Of a DNA stretch of 64,000 nt, positions 47,925-59,971 are shown piece after piece. The stretch is taken from NCBI GenBank assembly GCA_026119935.1, contig JALRMH010000032.1, positions 310,001 to 374,000 on the forward strand, read 5' to 3'. The translations under genes were made by a program, and so were the position numbers. The notes beneath the pieces were generated by a model. It was not told the DNA's origin. It did not search any database and saw nothing but the letters and a program-made list of their open reading frames with translations. How positions within the stretch are numbered: the first letter of the stretch is position 1; every line of letters begins with the position of its first letter. Source of the stretch: Endothia cerciana (Eukaryota > Ascomycota > Sordariomycetes > Diaporthales > Cryphonectriaceae).

Positions 47925-48429
47925 ACACAATAACCCGAACAGAAGGCTTCCTGTGATTATATATTATCGAAACGCCCAGATTGTCAACTTATAGTACTTG
48001 TGTTCATATACTTTGAAATTCCAACGCCGGCCCTGGAGCTGCACAGCCGGCAGCTTTCGTTCACGCTCTGGTCAAGACATGCGTCCATGTTATGGTATTA
48101 CTTTACCCGGAATGTCTCGCTGTGTCCGCGAGCCGGTATCACTTTACCTTCTATAAACCAAGTAACGAGAGGCCGTCGAGAGACATCAGAAGCGTGTTGA
48201 TAAGAATTTTGACTCGTGAATATGCCTGCCAGCCACAAATGTTCTAGAGGTACTCCTTTCTCCCCTGAATTAGCCTTGGGTCCTTGTGTGCCTTTCCCCT
48301 TCGACGATTTTGTTCAGGTCGCCCAACCACCCATCCTCAAGGACCCATCTCCTCGCCCCATACGCTTTTGTCACGGCTCAAGCTTCGTTAGCTCTCTCCA
48401 GTCCATCCCTCAAGGTATTCAACTTCGCC
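47925..48429. other. Spacer after GFA gene
   Basis: No gene recognised. Part of it may belong to the degraded body of the transposon whose tail lies just downstream. Confidence 0.4.
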
Positions 48430-48885
48430 GAGCAGCGCAGCGTTACCGCTGATCCTCCATCCCGGGGTCGTCAGCCCAGGGTGCGGGTTCCATGCCTGAC
48501 AGCAGAACGACGGATCCTCTTCAGAAAGATTACTATGGGATTTGATGAGAAAGACTTACTTCTGACTAATGCTCTGGAGGAAATACGAGCCCTTAAGACC
48601 CAGGTGGAGGCGATGAAGCTTAAAAGAGGAAAAAAGGTTGAGTTGAGTTCGAATTCTAAGTTTGCTGATATTAAAGCTATTCAGAGGACTCAGGAAAAGG
48701 CCAATGAGAATGCAGATAGTTCCAGTGAAGAGAGCGATGTCGAACTACCTAGGGCTGAAGAGGACTGTATTATAGTTGCAGATGGGGGTGAAGAATAAAG
48801 AAATGCAATATATATATATATTTGTATGGCTGGCCAGGGTGGGCGAAAAGGGGGGGTGGGCGAGAAGTGGGTCCTTTGACTTACT
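48430..48885 (+). mobile_element. 3' remnant of a pogo-type (Tc1/mariner) transposon
   Basis: An open frame ending at 48796-48798 carries the C-terminal tail of a fungal pogo/DDE transposase: GFDEKDLLLTNALEEIRALK, a basic stretch, SNSKFADIKAIQRTQEKANE, an acidic Ser/Glu stretch and a final EEDCIIVADGGEE. The catalytic DDE region is not present upstream, so the copy is truncated. About 40 nt after the stop is a terminal-repeat-like end (48837-48885) that finishes GGGTCCTTTGACTTACTA. It is built of two similar 16-17 nt units, a layout typical of transposase binding sites. No inverted partner was found in the window. Confidence 0.7.
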
Positions 48886-49127
48886 ACCAGGCCCGTACCT
48901 CGGGACAAACAGCGAGATAAGAATTCAAGATCTGACATGTTTTCTTGTTGATACGGGGCGGATGGAAATCGCCTCGATTTGACCTCGGGACAGTTCATCA
49001 TTGATTCAGGAGTCTTCAAGCGCGTGATGTATCCCTTCTGCGCCCTCGCCATCGACACCTCCGGAGCCTGGTCTATCCAAACCTAGCTGCGCAGCCCGGG
49101 GCAGATTCCATCCAACTCAGGGCGATC

Positions 49128-50700
49128 TCAGTTGCCAGGACCGTTCCCACCAACAAATACTAACTGTACACTCATGATCCTGTGAAGAGATAAACATAAG
49201 ACACGGTCAGCCCTAGAGGAAACAACCCCCCCCCCCACCCCCCCGCCAGCCTTCACACACAAAAAAACCCCAGGATCCCCTGGGGAGATTTGAAGGAGGG
49301 AGAAGGGAGGGAGGTGGGGAAGAGGAGCGATGGCCCGAAGACAAAGGGGCAGGGAAAAGGAGAATAAACTTACGCAGCCGTGGCGGCAAACACCTGAGTC
49401 CCGCTCGCCGGGCTACAGATGCTCATCCCCAGCGAGAACAGCACCGAGAACACGCACACCATGACGACCCTGCTGTTCTGGTTCGGCACCGAGTATAGGC
49501 TCACCACGGCCGTGCACGGCAGCAGCATCGAGAGCGCCGTGCGGACGACCTTGGTCAGGAGGCCGTACCCGGGTGCTGAGTACTGGTACAGCCGTGCCGT
49601 GCCCGCAGCCGCCTTCTTGTTCCCCCTCCTCTTCTCGTTACTTTTATTCTCCTCCTCCTCGCCGTCTCCTCCGTTGTCTGCCGGAGGCAGTCCGGCCTCG
49701 AGGTCCTCCTGGAGAGTTCTCTAGAAGACGAACATATATGTATCAGCCTCTAAGCACTGTCGGGCTGGCGCACCGTAAAGAAGGGGACAAAGAAGGGGGG
49801 CTTGTGGATTTTTCTCACCTTTCCCCTCCTCACCACCCGATGCAGGCACCTCAGCGTCGGGTGTACGAACCACCTGTCCATAAAACTGTCATCGCCGTTC
49901 GCCGGAGGCTCGAGCATGACCAGGTCCCCCAGGTGCCTCTCCATGTACGCTGCCGGGTCGTCACCGAGCAGCTCGGCAGACCTGAACGCGCAGCGGCCGC
50001 CGTTCAGCTCATCGTCTCCGATGTACTCGGACAGGATCCTGCGTTGGGCGTTGGACGGGGGCGGGAGCGAGACGACGCGGCTGTGTTTATCTATCGCGTC
50101 GTCTTTTGCCATTAACACGTCAGCTCTTTTGCCACTATATCGTCTTCATCATTCTGCTGGTGAGTGCCTGGAGAGAGTCATGAGACTCAGGGTGATGACG
50201 CCCGGAGGGAAAAAAAAGGGGGGGGGGGGTAGGGACATACAATACTCATGCAACACCTGCCGCAGCCTCAACCAGATCCTCCAACGCCTCCCCTCCCCTC
50301 TATGCCCCGACGTGGCGAGCGAGCGCCAGTGGTAGTCCCAGAGGGGCCTCTCCGCGTCGTCCACACATGCCGCGTCCGCAGCCGTCTCCTCGTCCAGCTC
50401 GGCCTTTAGGTCATGTATCTCGGCCTGTAAGTAGAGCAGGTTCATCAGCGAGAGCTCCTTGTACCGGCGGACCATGCCGTGCTGCGTCTTGACCATGAAC
50501 TGCGCCAGGTGGGCGTAGCCGGCTGGCCCCGGCGGTCGAAGCTCCTCCTCCTCCTCCTCCTCCTCCTCCTCCTCCTCGTTGCCGGATGGCTCCTCGTCGC
50601 TGGCCCCTGCGTCGTTTGTGGTCTCGCGTTCGATTCGCCCTTCGCCCGGACTCGTATCCCTCCTTAGAGGAGCATCCTCACGTGCCGTCGTGTGACCCAT
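49128..50700 (-). CDS. DUF6594 membrane protein
   Basis: Four exons (50700-50241, 50102-49819, 49720-49374, 49179-49128) give 380 aa with all frames consistent. Introns are 138, 98 and 194 nt with GTATGT, GTGAGA and GTAAGT donors. The N-terminus is acidic and has a Glu run encoded by a GAG repeat. The family start follows: GYAHLAQFMVKTQHGMVRRY, then LSLMNLLYLQAEIHDLKAEL. Exon 2 carries VVSLPPPSNAQRRILSEYI. Exon 3 has a basic linker and three membrane helices (VRTALSMLLPCTAVVSLYSV; VVMVCVFSVLFSLGMSIC; the last helix FAATAAIMSVQLVFV is split by the final intron). Order and spacing match fungal DUF6594 proteins, a family of unknown function common in Pezizomycotina. The short last exon encodes only about 17 residues. 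Confidence 0.82.
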
Positions 50701-51906
50701 GTTCCAATCATGAAGCGTGTAATGAGTTGCCGAAGAATGGTGAAGAAGCCAGAAACCGGATCTTCCAAGATTCAGATACATGCATCCCTCGCGAGGACAC
50801 CAGAGCGTTACAGGACATCAGAGCCATTATGTAGCCGCGGCCCTGTCTAAAGTTTCACAGCTTCGCCCGCCTCACCATGCACCTAGCCGTTGTGTCCAGT
50901 CTCCACCTGGAAAACATGTTTGCTTGCCGTTGCGGTACTCGTCGAGGTGACCTGCCTGGCGGGTACAGGCCCCTCGACTTGTGCGACGGAAGCGCATCAG
51001 AAAGCCTACTGGGAGCTTGCCTGTGGATGTGGCTCGGTTTCTCGTGTTCGATGTGCCGAGTTGTGCAATACATCTGTGGCAGGCGGCCTCAAGCTACGAG
51101 TGAACGAGGCAGCCGGTGATCGACCAAGGTTAAGATGAACGAGGCGAGGCATCCTGTTGGACGCAAGGCAATTCGGAGACTCGCTGATTGTTTCGGTAAC
51201 CGTGACACTCATCGCCCTCGTGGCGTTACCCCGAACTTAAGGCTCACTTGAGGTGCTGCTGTCACTTGCGTAATCACATAGCACCGCTAGGCTTCTGTTA
51301 AAGTATCATAGGCGCAGATAATTTCACAGACAGTGGATTACTACCATGTTCAGGATATATCGGATGAAAAGACAAATCATTGTTTAACAGTTGAGTAAAG
51401 TGCACAGTGCCAAAGTCAGCTAGAATATGACCCGCACGTACCACAGTCCACGAATGCCATGCCATGTTCCCCGTTTCGTCGCTATGCAGCTGAAGTGGTA
51501 GTCGTGTCATCGTAGGACACGTAGTAAAAGGACAAAAGTAAAGAGCCGACAGGTTGTACTGTGCGATGGCCGAGCAATTTCGCGTTAATAGACCCCAGCA
51601 TTCGGGTAGCGTTGCTCGAAGCCGGTCTACATAGCAGTTCGTGATGATGATGCTGTGTGATTGCCGCGGGGCATTCCCTGGTGTCCACGTCTTCGGCCGT
51701 CGCCCAGAAAGCAGCTATGTCTGATTTATAATACGCCTGCTTCGGTCAGTATCGGACACCCCAATGTCTGAATGGCGAGGCTTGCCTGAACTGTCTGTCA
51801 CTGAGTATGTGTAAAGGGGCGAACTTTTCGACCCCATGGCGAATGCAGGCGAATGCAGACGCTGCACTGAAATTCCGTCCAAGTAGAGGACGTTTGGGAC
51901 GGAGAA
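50701..51906. other. Spacer without recognisable gene
   Basis: A Cys-rich open frame at about 50890-51138 looks like a secreted peptide (LLAVAVLVEVTCLAG) but has no in-frame ATG. I see no other coding pattern. Confidence 0.4.
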
Positions 51907-54314
51907 TTAGGCCACCACTTCCTCACGCAGAGGCTGCTGCACCGAGTGCCCTCCCTCCACACCCCCTGAGTCGCAGGTTGCTTCGTTGTCGCCCCCGAGG
52001 TCTCGGCCAGGATTCACCTCGCCCTCTGCGTTCGGGCCGCCAGAGACCGTCTCAGCAGCGGCAGCCTGCTCTTGCTCCAAGGCCTCTCGTTCCTGTTGAA
52101 GTAGGCCCTCGAGAGCCGTGCCCTGCGTCGTTATTCCCTGACTCTCCATCATGGCGGCGAGGCGAGCTGCGCGACCCTCCTTCTTTCGCGGTACAGGTGC
52201 TGTGATGCATCATCAGTGCCCGCATCCTAGAGCTATCCTTGCGCGAACGGGACGGCGGTGCCTACCTCTGCCATTTTCCTGGACGTAAAACTGTCGCAGC
52301 AGGTTGACTGCCTCATCTCGACCCCAGCCACCCTCGGCCTGAAAACCATCCTCCACATTTCCGCCGTGACCCATACTCATGTTGGAGACTGGGATGGGTG
52401 GCTCGATGAAGGTAATCCTATTGACCGACTTCACCTCGCCACCATTCACAGCCGAACCATCCTGAGATCCGTTGATCGAGGAAGCACACGAGGCCGGCTT
52501 GTGTGGAAGGGTTGGCCGGGCAATCTGGTTGGCGACGGGCCGGTGCATGGGAGTCGCAGGAGCCGTGGCGGCATGGGCGGGATCCGAGTTGATGTGGATG
52601 CAGAAGACACCGCCGGTGCCTCCGAACTTGTCGTTGACAGCGCCGAAATAGACCTTCTTGATGCCAAACTGGCGGAGCATGGAGGCGCACATGACGCACG
52701 GCTCGACGGTGACGTATAGTGTGCACTCCCTGATCAAGGCACGGTCGACGCGAGGGGCCGGGTGTAGCTTCTGGCCGTAGGGGTAGATATGCCCATCCTT
52801 GGGGTCGACATCACCCCAGTCCTGTTCGGTGTAGGTCCTTGCCAGGGGGGGGTTGTCGGCCTGCTGGCTGTCGGGCCGCTTGCTCTTGGACTTTCTCTTG
52901 GACCTCTTGGGCTTCTCCTCCTCGACGTCTGCCTCGGGAGTGAAGGAAAGGAGAGCGGTGAGGGCCATCAGCTCGGCATGGCGGGTACCGTTGCGGGTGA
53001 CGTTGGTCGCATTCATGCCCCTGGCGATGACCCTCCCGTTGTGGACGAGGACGCATCCGACAGGTGTCTCATTGGTCTTCAGGGACAGGCGGGCCTAGAG
53101 GGGAGGGAGGATCGGTCAGAATGGGTGCGGCTGCGGTTGGAGGGTGGAGAAGAGAGCGGTGGGATGACTATGGGCAAGGTGGTGTAGGGTAGGTAAGGTG
53201 TAAACGAGCGATGTCGAGTTGAGGGGGGGGGGGGGTTGGGGATGGACGGGTAGTACGAAAGAAGGCCTGAGGCCCGGGACAAGAGTATGATGCAGAGATG
53301 TGCACAGGTTTGAAACGCTGCAGCAAGCGAGTGGAACGCGAAGGGGGAGACGGGATGGCGGGGCAACAATAGAAAGCAGGTCGAAGCAGAGAGGGCTGGC
53401 TGGGTGACTGGCGACCTCGGCGGGGATGAGGACGGGCCGCGAATCGCTGGCGAAGTGACACTAGGTGGAGGTGACGTGTGTTGTCGCAAGTAAACAATCG
53501 GACAAGAGATGCAAGCAAGCAGTAAACATACCATATCCAGCGCCTGGTTCATGAAGCCATGGTTGATGGCACGCTCGGCAGCCTTCACGGGATCGTCGGG
53601 CCCGTCGTTCTCACCCACCTGGTCCAGCTGCTCAATGACGGTGGTAGGCTGGACGGGTGGTGGTAGAGTGAGCTGCTCCTGACGATTCTCCTTGGCCTGC
53701 TCCTCGCCGAGGGCACGTAGCTTGGAGCCGTTTGCCTTGTCGGCCAGGGCACGATGGTTGTTGCCTGGCTTCACGGCAGCCCCATTGGCGGGCACGTTCT
53801 CCCGCTTGACATGTGAAGGACCGCTGGGCGGTCCCACGCGCGGCAGGGCGGCCTCGGTGGTGGGCTGTCCATTGCCGTTCGCCTCGATGCCGCTGGGCCT
53901 GATGGCCGCCACGGGCTGGGTCTGCAAGGGAGGCTGCATCCTCGTGGGACCTTTGTCGTCGTCCAGGCCGGCGTATGAGTTGAGGTCGCCGTCGTGAGCT
54001 GATGCAGACGTGGGTGCCGGTGTGTTGGCGTTGGGATGGCGAGAGTGTTGATCCTTTCCCTCAGATGGATTGATGTTGGTTTTCTGGGGCGCGTCTCGGT
54101 GTTGGTGTTGTGGTTGTGGCGGGTGCTGGTCTCCAGCTTGAGATGTGGGCGTCGAGTCAGATTTGGGATTCGGTTTGGAGGGAGAGATGACAGTAGCCAA
54201 AACGTGAAAGATGGGATGGAAAACGGCGACGACAAAGGCGACGACGGCGTCGAGAAAACCCCAGGCCTTTCCACCTGGGCCATCAGACGCTGCAGGGCCC
54301 CCGCCTGCCACCAT
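51907..54314 (-). CDS. TAD2: tRNA-specific adenosine deaminase subunit TAD2
   Basis: Three exons (54314-53532, 53094-52266, 52199-51907) give 634 aa. Introns are 437 nt (GTATGT...CTAG) and 66 nt (GTAGGC...CACAG). The deaminase signature is complete. AINHGFMNQALDM at the end of exon 1 joins ARLSLKTNETPVGCVLVHNG in exon 2. The zinc ligands follow in TRHAE (His300, catalytic Glu302) and PCVMC (Cys394, Cys397). After these come FGIKKVYFGAVNDKFGGTG and the C-terminal RDEAVNLLRQFYVQENGR. Tad2 pairs with Tad3 to convert A34 to inosine in tRNA anticodons. The N-terminal extension of about 260 residues has a hydrophobic stretch (FLDAVVAFVVAVFHPIFHVL, about 20-42), and about 90 residues separate HAE from PCVMC, much of it Lys/Arg-rich. 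Both are larger than in yeast Tad2. Whether the extension is used in all transcripts is unknown. Confidence 0.88.
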
Positions 54315-56214
54315 TTTCACAAGCTGCAATCCTTTTCAAACTAGAGATAAAAGGAAACCGGAAGTCACTTGGACCCGCTGTTTCCCTGCAGCTTTCGGTC
54401 TGGAACTAGGCGCAACTGTGGAAGGAGGCAGATGCCCCCCTCGTCGCTGTTTCTGCCTCTTTGATGTCCTCACCCGCCCCAAGGCAGCTTGAGCTCAACT
54501 CAGTCGTGGCCCTAGGAGCCAGCCCCGGCCCTCTTCACACAACAAGACTCTCAGCTTAGGTGTAAGATGACTCTAAAGTCCCTCCATTGTGGTGACTCAA
54601 ATATAGCGTCAAGAGACAGGAACATGCCCTCTGGGACAAGGACGAGCAGTTCGGTTGCCTGTACCGGGTTGTGCCAGAGAAAGAGGGAAGATGCAGGCAT
54701 CAGGTACAGCACTGACAGAGATTGAAAATTTGAGAGGGTGCCTCTAAACGGGGTGGAACGTATCGATAACTACATACTGGTACCGTCTAGTGGCATATTG
54801 TCAGCATTTGCATGCCCCCTTAAGCAGGCCCTTGCCTAAACGACGATGCTCGGTAGTACTAACAAACACTTCCCTTCCCTCCTCTCGCCGCGCCTGAGCG
54901 GGTCTAGTGGGTGTCCCGAGTCCAGACTCATCATCCAAGATCAAGCCCCCTTCCATACTGACACTGGCATTGAGCATCTCCCTAGGAAATCTTCTTGAAA
55001 CGCCGCGCAGCCTCAAATCCGGATCCGGCCACGAGGCCCTTGCCGCGAGAACTAAGCTGTGAGCTCGCGCGCCAGGTAGCCTGCCACGACATCGCACCAA
55101 ATGCCGTATGCTCTCGGGTTGTCCTGGGACCGTGTGTGAGCAGTTGAAGAACCCGGAGCTGGCAGAGACCGTTCGGAAGATACACCACCACTTGACTGAG
55201 CCTCCGGGTGCCCACACTATGGTCTCAAGGACCCGCTCTCGTTCGTCTCAAAGCACCCCGAGATAGTCTCATCTCGGAACAAGTGAACACACCTGAGTAA
55301 CAGCATATATATCTAGGGGACCTGGCCACGTGTGTTGAGCAGAGAGACAGTCACTTTGGTAGGCGAAGTATTATCTATGGCTTCCCGTGCTGCGAGAAAC
55401 TACTCGTAGTATCTCTTCTACCTCGTGGTCGTGGAGTGTTCACCGTTTCAGAGCGGTCTGCAGTAACAGCGATGGATATTACCGATACTCAGGGCCCAGA
55501 GGGATTAGAGCTATTTCAGTATCAATAACAGTCTCTCTGGGGGCTCTTCAGTCTGTCGGAATTGCGTGCTCCTCTGAGCCAGATAAATGAGTTACTTTCC
55601 TCTGTGTTTAGGTAATTATACCAAGACAGATCGTCGACTTGTACTATTGATCATAATACAAGACAATTACACTTAAGCTTATACCGATAAATATTGACAC
55701 AGCCAAGCCAAGGAGCTCTCTTCAGAAGTACACAGCGCGGTTTGGTATAAGCCGGCTCTAGCCTCTTAGCGGGTAGCAATACCTGCTTAGGTATGATGGG
55801 GTGGACTACTTATATAGAGGGGAGCATCCATGGTATGTCGACGCATGGACGACGCCTATCACCTTTCTGGTACGTACTTGGTGTTATCGCTCCGAAGCAA
55901 CGGTCGACTTCCGTCCCTGCAGCGCCGACAGAGACACAACAGACAACGCCTCAACCGGCCTAGCGCCATCGACCCGGCGACATGCACTGATGCATCATGT
56001 CCAACACTGAAGCTAGAGGATGCTTCCTTCCCCAAATGAGGGCTGTGGCCTAGTACACTAATGACATCATGAGCAGACCTCCCTTGTAGCGCTTCTAAGC
56101 TGTGAGACCGCACGGCGGGGTGCTTAAAAAGGGCCCCCCCCCTTAGACCCGCAGTCCAACGGTCTCGATTGTTGCACTTACCCTTCTCGCAATACAATCT
56201 CACGTCTCAAAAAC
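54315..56214. other. Spacer between TAD2 and small hydrophilic gene
   Basis: Divergent 5' flanks. No supported gene. Short frames near 54800-55220 and 55800-56050 show no family resemblance. Confidence 0.4.
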
Positions 56215-56700
56215 ATGTCTGGAAACTCCAGTGTCGGAAACGCCGCCGTCCACGAGGCAGGCGACCAGCGCAACGCCCCCGACTCCGAGAAGCCGGAGAA
56301 CCAGGCCGAGCGGTACGAGGAGGGCAAGGAGCACTCCCACAAGGACAACGACTCCAGTAAGATTCTGCACTGAAATACCGTTCCCTTCCCAAGTAATAGT
56401 ATTAGTATTGCTGGTATCCTGTTATTTTGCGCGTGGGCTTACATGGCACGAACAGAGGACGAGCGCAGCATAGCCAACCGTCTCGCGGCCGCCAAGGACC
56501 AGAACGATCCGCATGAGGGCAGCGGCAAGCACAAGACGGCCGAGCAGATCGCCGGCGAGCATGATCCCACCGCTCCGGCCCGGATGCATGGCAATGAGCC
56601 GTCGAGGGGTGCCAAGATCGACAAAGCGATCGAGGATGAGGAGGCCGAGCTCCTCAGGCGGAAGGACGAGAGCCAGGCCGCGAAGAAGAAGAACCACTAG
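56215..56700 (+). CDS. Small hydrophilic conserved fungal protein
   Basis: Two exons (56215-56356 and 56456-56700; intron 99 nt, GTAAGA...AACAG) give 128 aa. The leader is typical (CAATCTCACGTCTCAAAAAC before ATG). The protein is very polar, without Cys or a membrane helix. Its pattern is MSGNSSVGNAAVHEAGDQRN, AERYEEGKEHSHKD, then KTAEQIAGEHDPTAPARMHG and NEPSRGAKIDKAIEDEEAEL with a Lys-rich end. The motif DPTxPARMHGNEPSRGAKID is shared by small fungal proteins I recall as conserved hypotheticals, some linked with stress. I assign no function. Confidence 0.75.
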
Positions 56701-57625
56701 TTCCCACGGCATGACGCAGGTACATTTCTAGGTGCCAGGTGTTGGGAGTTTGGTGATGCATTCGTTTTTACTACCTCTGCATAAATGTAGAGGAACCACG
56801 GTTCAAAATGACTGTGTAATGCAATAAGCAATGTGGTGCTTGTATCAGTTATTATGATACCTTGAGATGATCGTTACTTATGTTGAATCCTGTGTCCATC
56901 ATCTCCGTACGAAGATGCATCGTCTCCATCACACCCAGGTTCTTCGTATGGATCCCGCTCAATGCTGGAGAGACTGCTACGTAGATAAGTAGTTGTCATG
57001 GTGCGGGATCATGGATCCTTTGCGGTATGATAACCCAAATAGACTAGAGCGATACTTCGATCAAGATGAAATGTTCGTACATGTCCGTGTTCTTAAGATT
57101 CTCTTTCACTTCGTCATATGGCAGCAATGAAGCTGAGCCCTGACCCGGAGACGCAGCGTGGCCTGCAACCACATGGAAAGCCTTGAGCAATTTCCGAAAT
57201 ATACATAAATTCTTCTTCTACAACTTGCGCTGATATAATGTCTACTTGAGTTGAGCGTCAAGCCTGGTCTGTTCTCACGCCACGGTGAGGCCGTCATGGT
57301 GTATGGAAGAGATAACGATACAGGAGACTTTTGCTTATTCACAAATCTATGCATACTGTTGAAGCTGAGATTTTCCCTCTCATTGGCTGACAAGGAGAAG
57401 AAGTCATGAGGTTTGTAAATAACGAAGTGATGATGTTATAAGGAATGCAATATACGGAAAACAAAAGGCAGGTTGATTACCCCGCTCTCGCTCTCTTGCT
57501 ATAAATATGACACCTCAAGAACTCACGGTTCACCTCCAGATTGCATTTTCCGAAGGATCCCCAACAGCAAATTCTTCACTCGTATTAGTACCGATTCTGA
57601 ATTGCTATTTGCAATCCATCCCACG
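56701..57625. other. Spacer upstream of HET gene
   Basis: No gene recognised. It is AT-richer than average. It holds the 3' flank of the small gene and the 5' flank of the HET gene. Confidence 0.4.
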
Positions 57626-59971
57626 ATGTCTTCTCAGGACAACGAAGTCTCTATCCCACGCCGGACACCAGAAGACATCGAGAGATTAATTCGCGCAACA
57701 AGGCTTTGCGAGCAGTGCTTGCCTATATTTGATATTTCAAAACGATCAAAGTCAAAAATGCCTTTGCCTGATCGTAAACACGAGCATCACAGGTCATATG
57801 AAAGCTTGTGTCAGTCAGTAGAAGCAGGGTGTCGACTCTGTGTAATGCTAAAGAAAAGATGGGACATATTTAGAGCTGAGGCACAGCCGGCGCCATCACA
57901 AGCTTCAATCTTTTGGATACTGGGTACACGCTTCGACATCCATATCTCCAGTGCTTCAAACGATGGTAGAACTGAGGGGATTGGCTTCACAGGTAAGTAC
58001 TGTACAGGTTACCAATCCTTGCTTATTCTCTCGGAAGTATCATTTATATATTCTAACTCTTTTACTACTCTTCCTTCTCCTTCGTTATCGCTATATCGCG
58101 CCAATACCTTTCACCTGCTTGGCTTGTTTAAATTGCCTGATCTAGGGGTGCTTATCTACCCAAATCCCACCTAGACTGAATTAAACCTACCTTCTTGACC
58201 ACTAGCACTAATTTGAATTGATAAAGCGATTTTCAATTCCGAGCCTCTCGAAAATGTTGTCATCCAGAAGTCAGTTTCGAAAGACTGCTATCTAAATACT
58301 GCTTTTGAGTGGGTCAAAGCATGTACCGGGAGCGCACATTCTCGATGCCATAAGTACAGAAAGCAGCCAGATCGACAGCTCACTCGCCCGACCAGGCTTC
58401 TCTACCTGGATAAGAATCAAATAGAGAGAGTCCGGCTCGTCCAAGTTGAAGAACTGAAGCAGGAGTATCCATATGCGACACTCAGCCATAGGTGGGGCAA
58501 TCCTGAGCCCCACAAACTATCACAGAATGACGATGGCGATCAGAAGATTTCTGTCTGTACGATGCAGAAAGGCATTCCTGTCATAAGACTGTCGCAGATA
58601 TTCCAAGAAGCTATCGAGATTACCAAATCCTGCGGGCTTGAATACCTCTGGATCGACTCGCTATGCATTATTCAAGACAAAGACCCTAGTGGTCGGAACG
58701 CAGATTGGGAAAAGGAGGCCGTCAAAGTAGGGGATATCTATGCAGGAGGTGTTTTCAACATCGCTGCTGCGGATAGCCAAAACTCCGGGGGTACCCTCTT
58801 CCCGAAAGAGCAGGAGATTCCTGTGGCGGTAGTACGAGAATTCTTCCAGGAAGCAACCACGCACAGCATTGCTAGCCCGCCGCCCGAGAGAGATAGCGAG
58901 GTCATGGTGGTGTTTCTGCGCTTTGATGAGCAGATCGATAGACAGATCATGTCATCGGAGCTGCTATCTAGGGGTTGGGTCTACCAAGAAGTGCTTCTCG
59001 CCCCTGCTACTCTCTTCTGTACGGCTGAACAGATGTGGTGGTTCTGCCACGAGAACATGTACGCCCAGGTTTTCGCAACCAGTTATCCCTCAGAACCTCC
59101 GCACACCTTGAAGTCCGCAAGACAAGCTCTCACGAGCTGGGACAAGATTCTGTACCCTGTCAAAAACTGGAGGGTTTTACCCCAGGGTTATGTCGGAACA
59201 TCTGTGACCTCGGAGGATGATCGTCTTGCCGCAATTGCCGGACTCGCCCAAGCCTTCAGGTCTTTGTATCCCCAGCAATTACAACATTCCAGATACCACT
59301 CCGGACTATGGTCCATACACATCATTGACCAACTCTGTTGGAGGCTGGGCCGAGGGAAGCTCCCAGGGGATTCTTTCTCAGCCGGTCACCCCATACCGTC
59401 GTGGTCACCCGTTAGCTGCAGAAGTCGAATTGTTTACATCTCTCGGAACAGGGATTTTGACCTACCGGTAGAATGCAGCTTCAACACCTCGGGTCTAGAC
59501 GACCTCGGGCGTGCAAAGTCGATCGAGCAATGCACATTACACCTGCGCGGTGTGCTCAATGAGATAAATATCAGAGACACAACCAACATCAGTAACACCA
59601 TAAGTAATGGTTGGCTATCGAAACGCCCGGAGGTGATTTTACCTATCCACTGGGACAATCAGAAGACGAAACGTCAAGCCGCCGAGGCAGCTTCCGTAAA
59701 CCAGCTGCAAACCCTGATCCTGAGTTTCGACCTGCACTGGTTCAAGATCCGAGGCCTTGTTCTCCGCCCGCTCAGTGACGAAGACACAGCAGCAGGTGGC
59801 AAATGGGTTCGCTGCGGTCTTTTAGAAGGTCGGTGCACCTCAAAAGGAGTTGAGAAACTTGTCCGCGCTTCCCAACTCGGCAGGTACGGGCTGAGATGGG
59901 TGCTCGGGGATTGCTGGCAACAGGAGCCCACGGGTACCCGGCCCGACCTGGAAGATATCTACATCGTCTAG
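57626..59971 (+). CDS. HET-domain protein (heterokaryon incompatibility type)
   Basis: Two exons (57626-57992 and 58227-59971; intron 234 nt, GTAAGT...AAAG) give 703 aa. The first 200 residues include a Cys-containing lead (LCEQCLPIFDI, GCRLCVMLKKRWDIFR) typical of proteins where HET is preceded by a Cys pair motif. The HET domain starts near 205 with YPYATLSHRWGN. It continues with GLEYLWIDSLCIIQD near 255, GDIYAGGVFNIAAADSQNSG, and ends near 375 with LLSRGWVYQEVLLAPATLFC. These three blocks define the family. In studied fungi HET domains trigger regulated cell death on non-self recognition. The C-terminal 320 residues match no domain I know but keep the usual aromatic-rich pattern. The gene looks intact, with natural codon use, and sits beside a CVNH lectin gene. 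Confidence 0.9.

Noticed and set aside
50890..51138. Cys-rich secreted-peptide-like frame
   Set aside because: It looks like a small effector (hydrophobic start, seven Cys), but the first codon is TTG and no in-frame ATG or clear upstream exon exists.
52789..53187. Plus-strand frame over TAD2 exon 2
   Set aside because: Antisense shadow of the deaminase domain.
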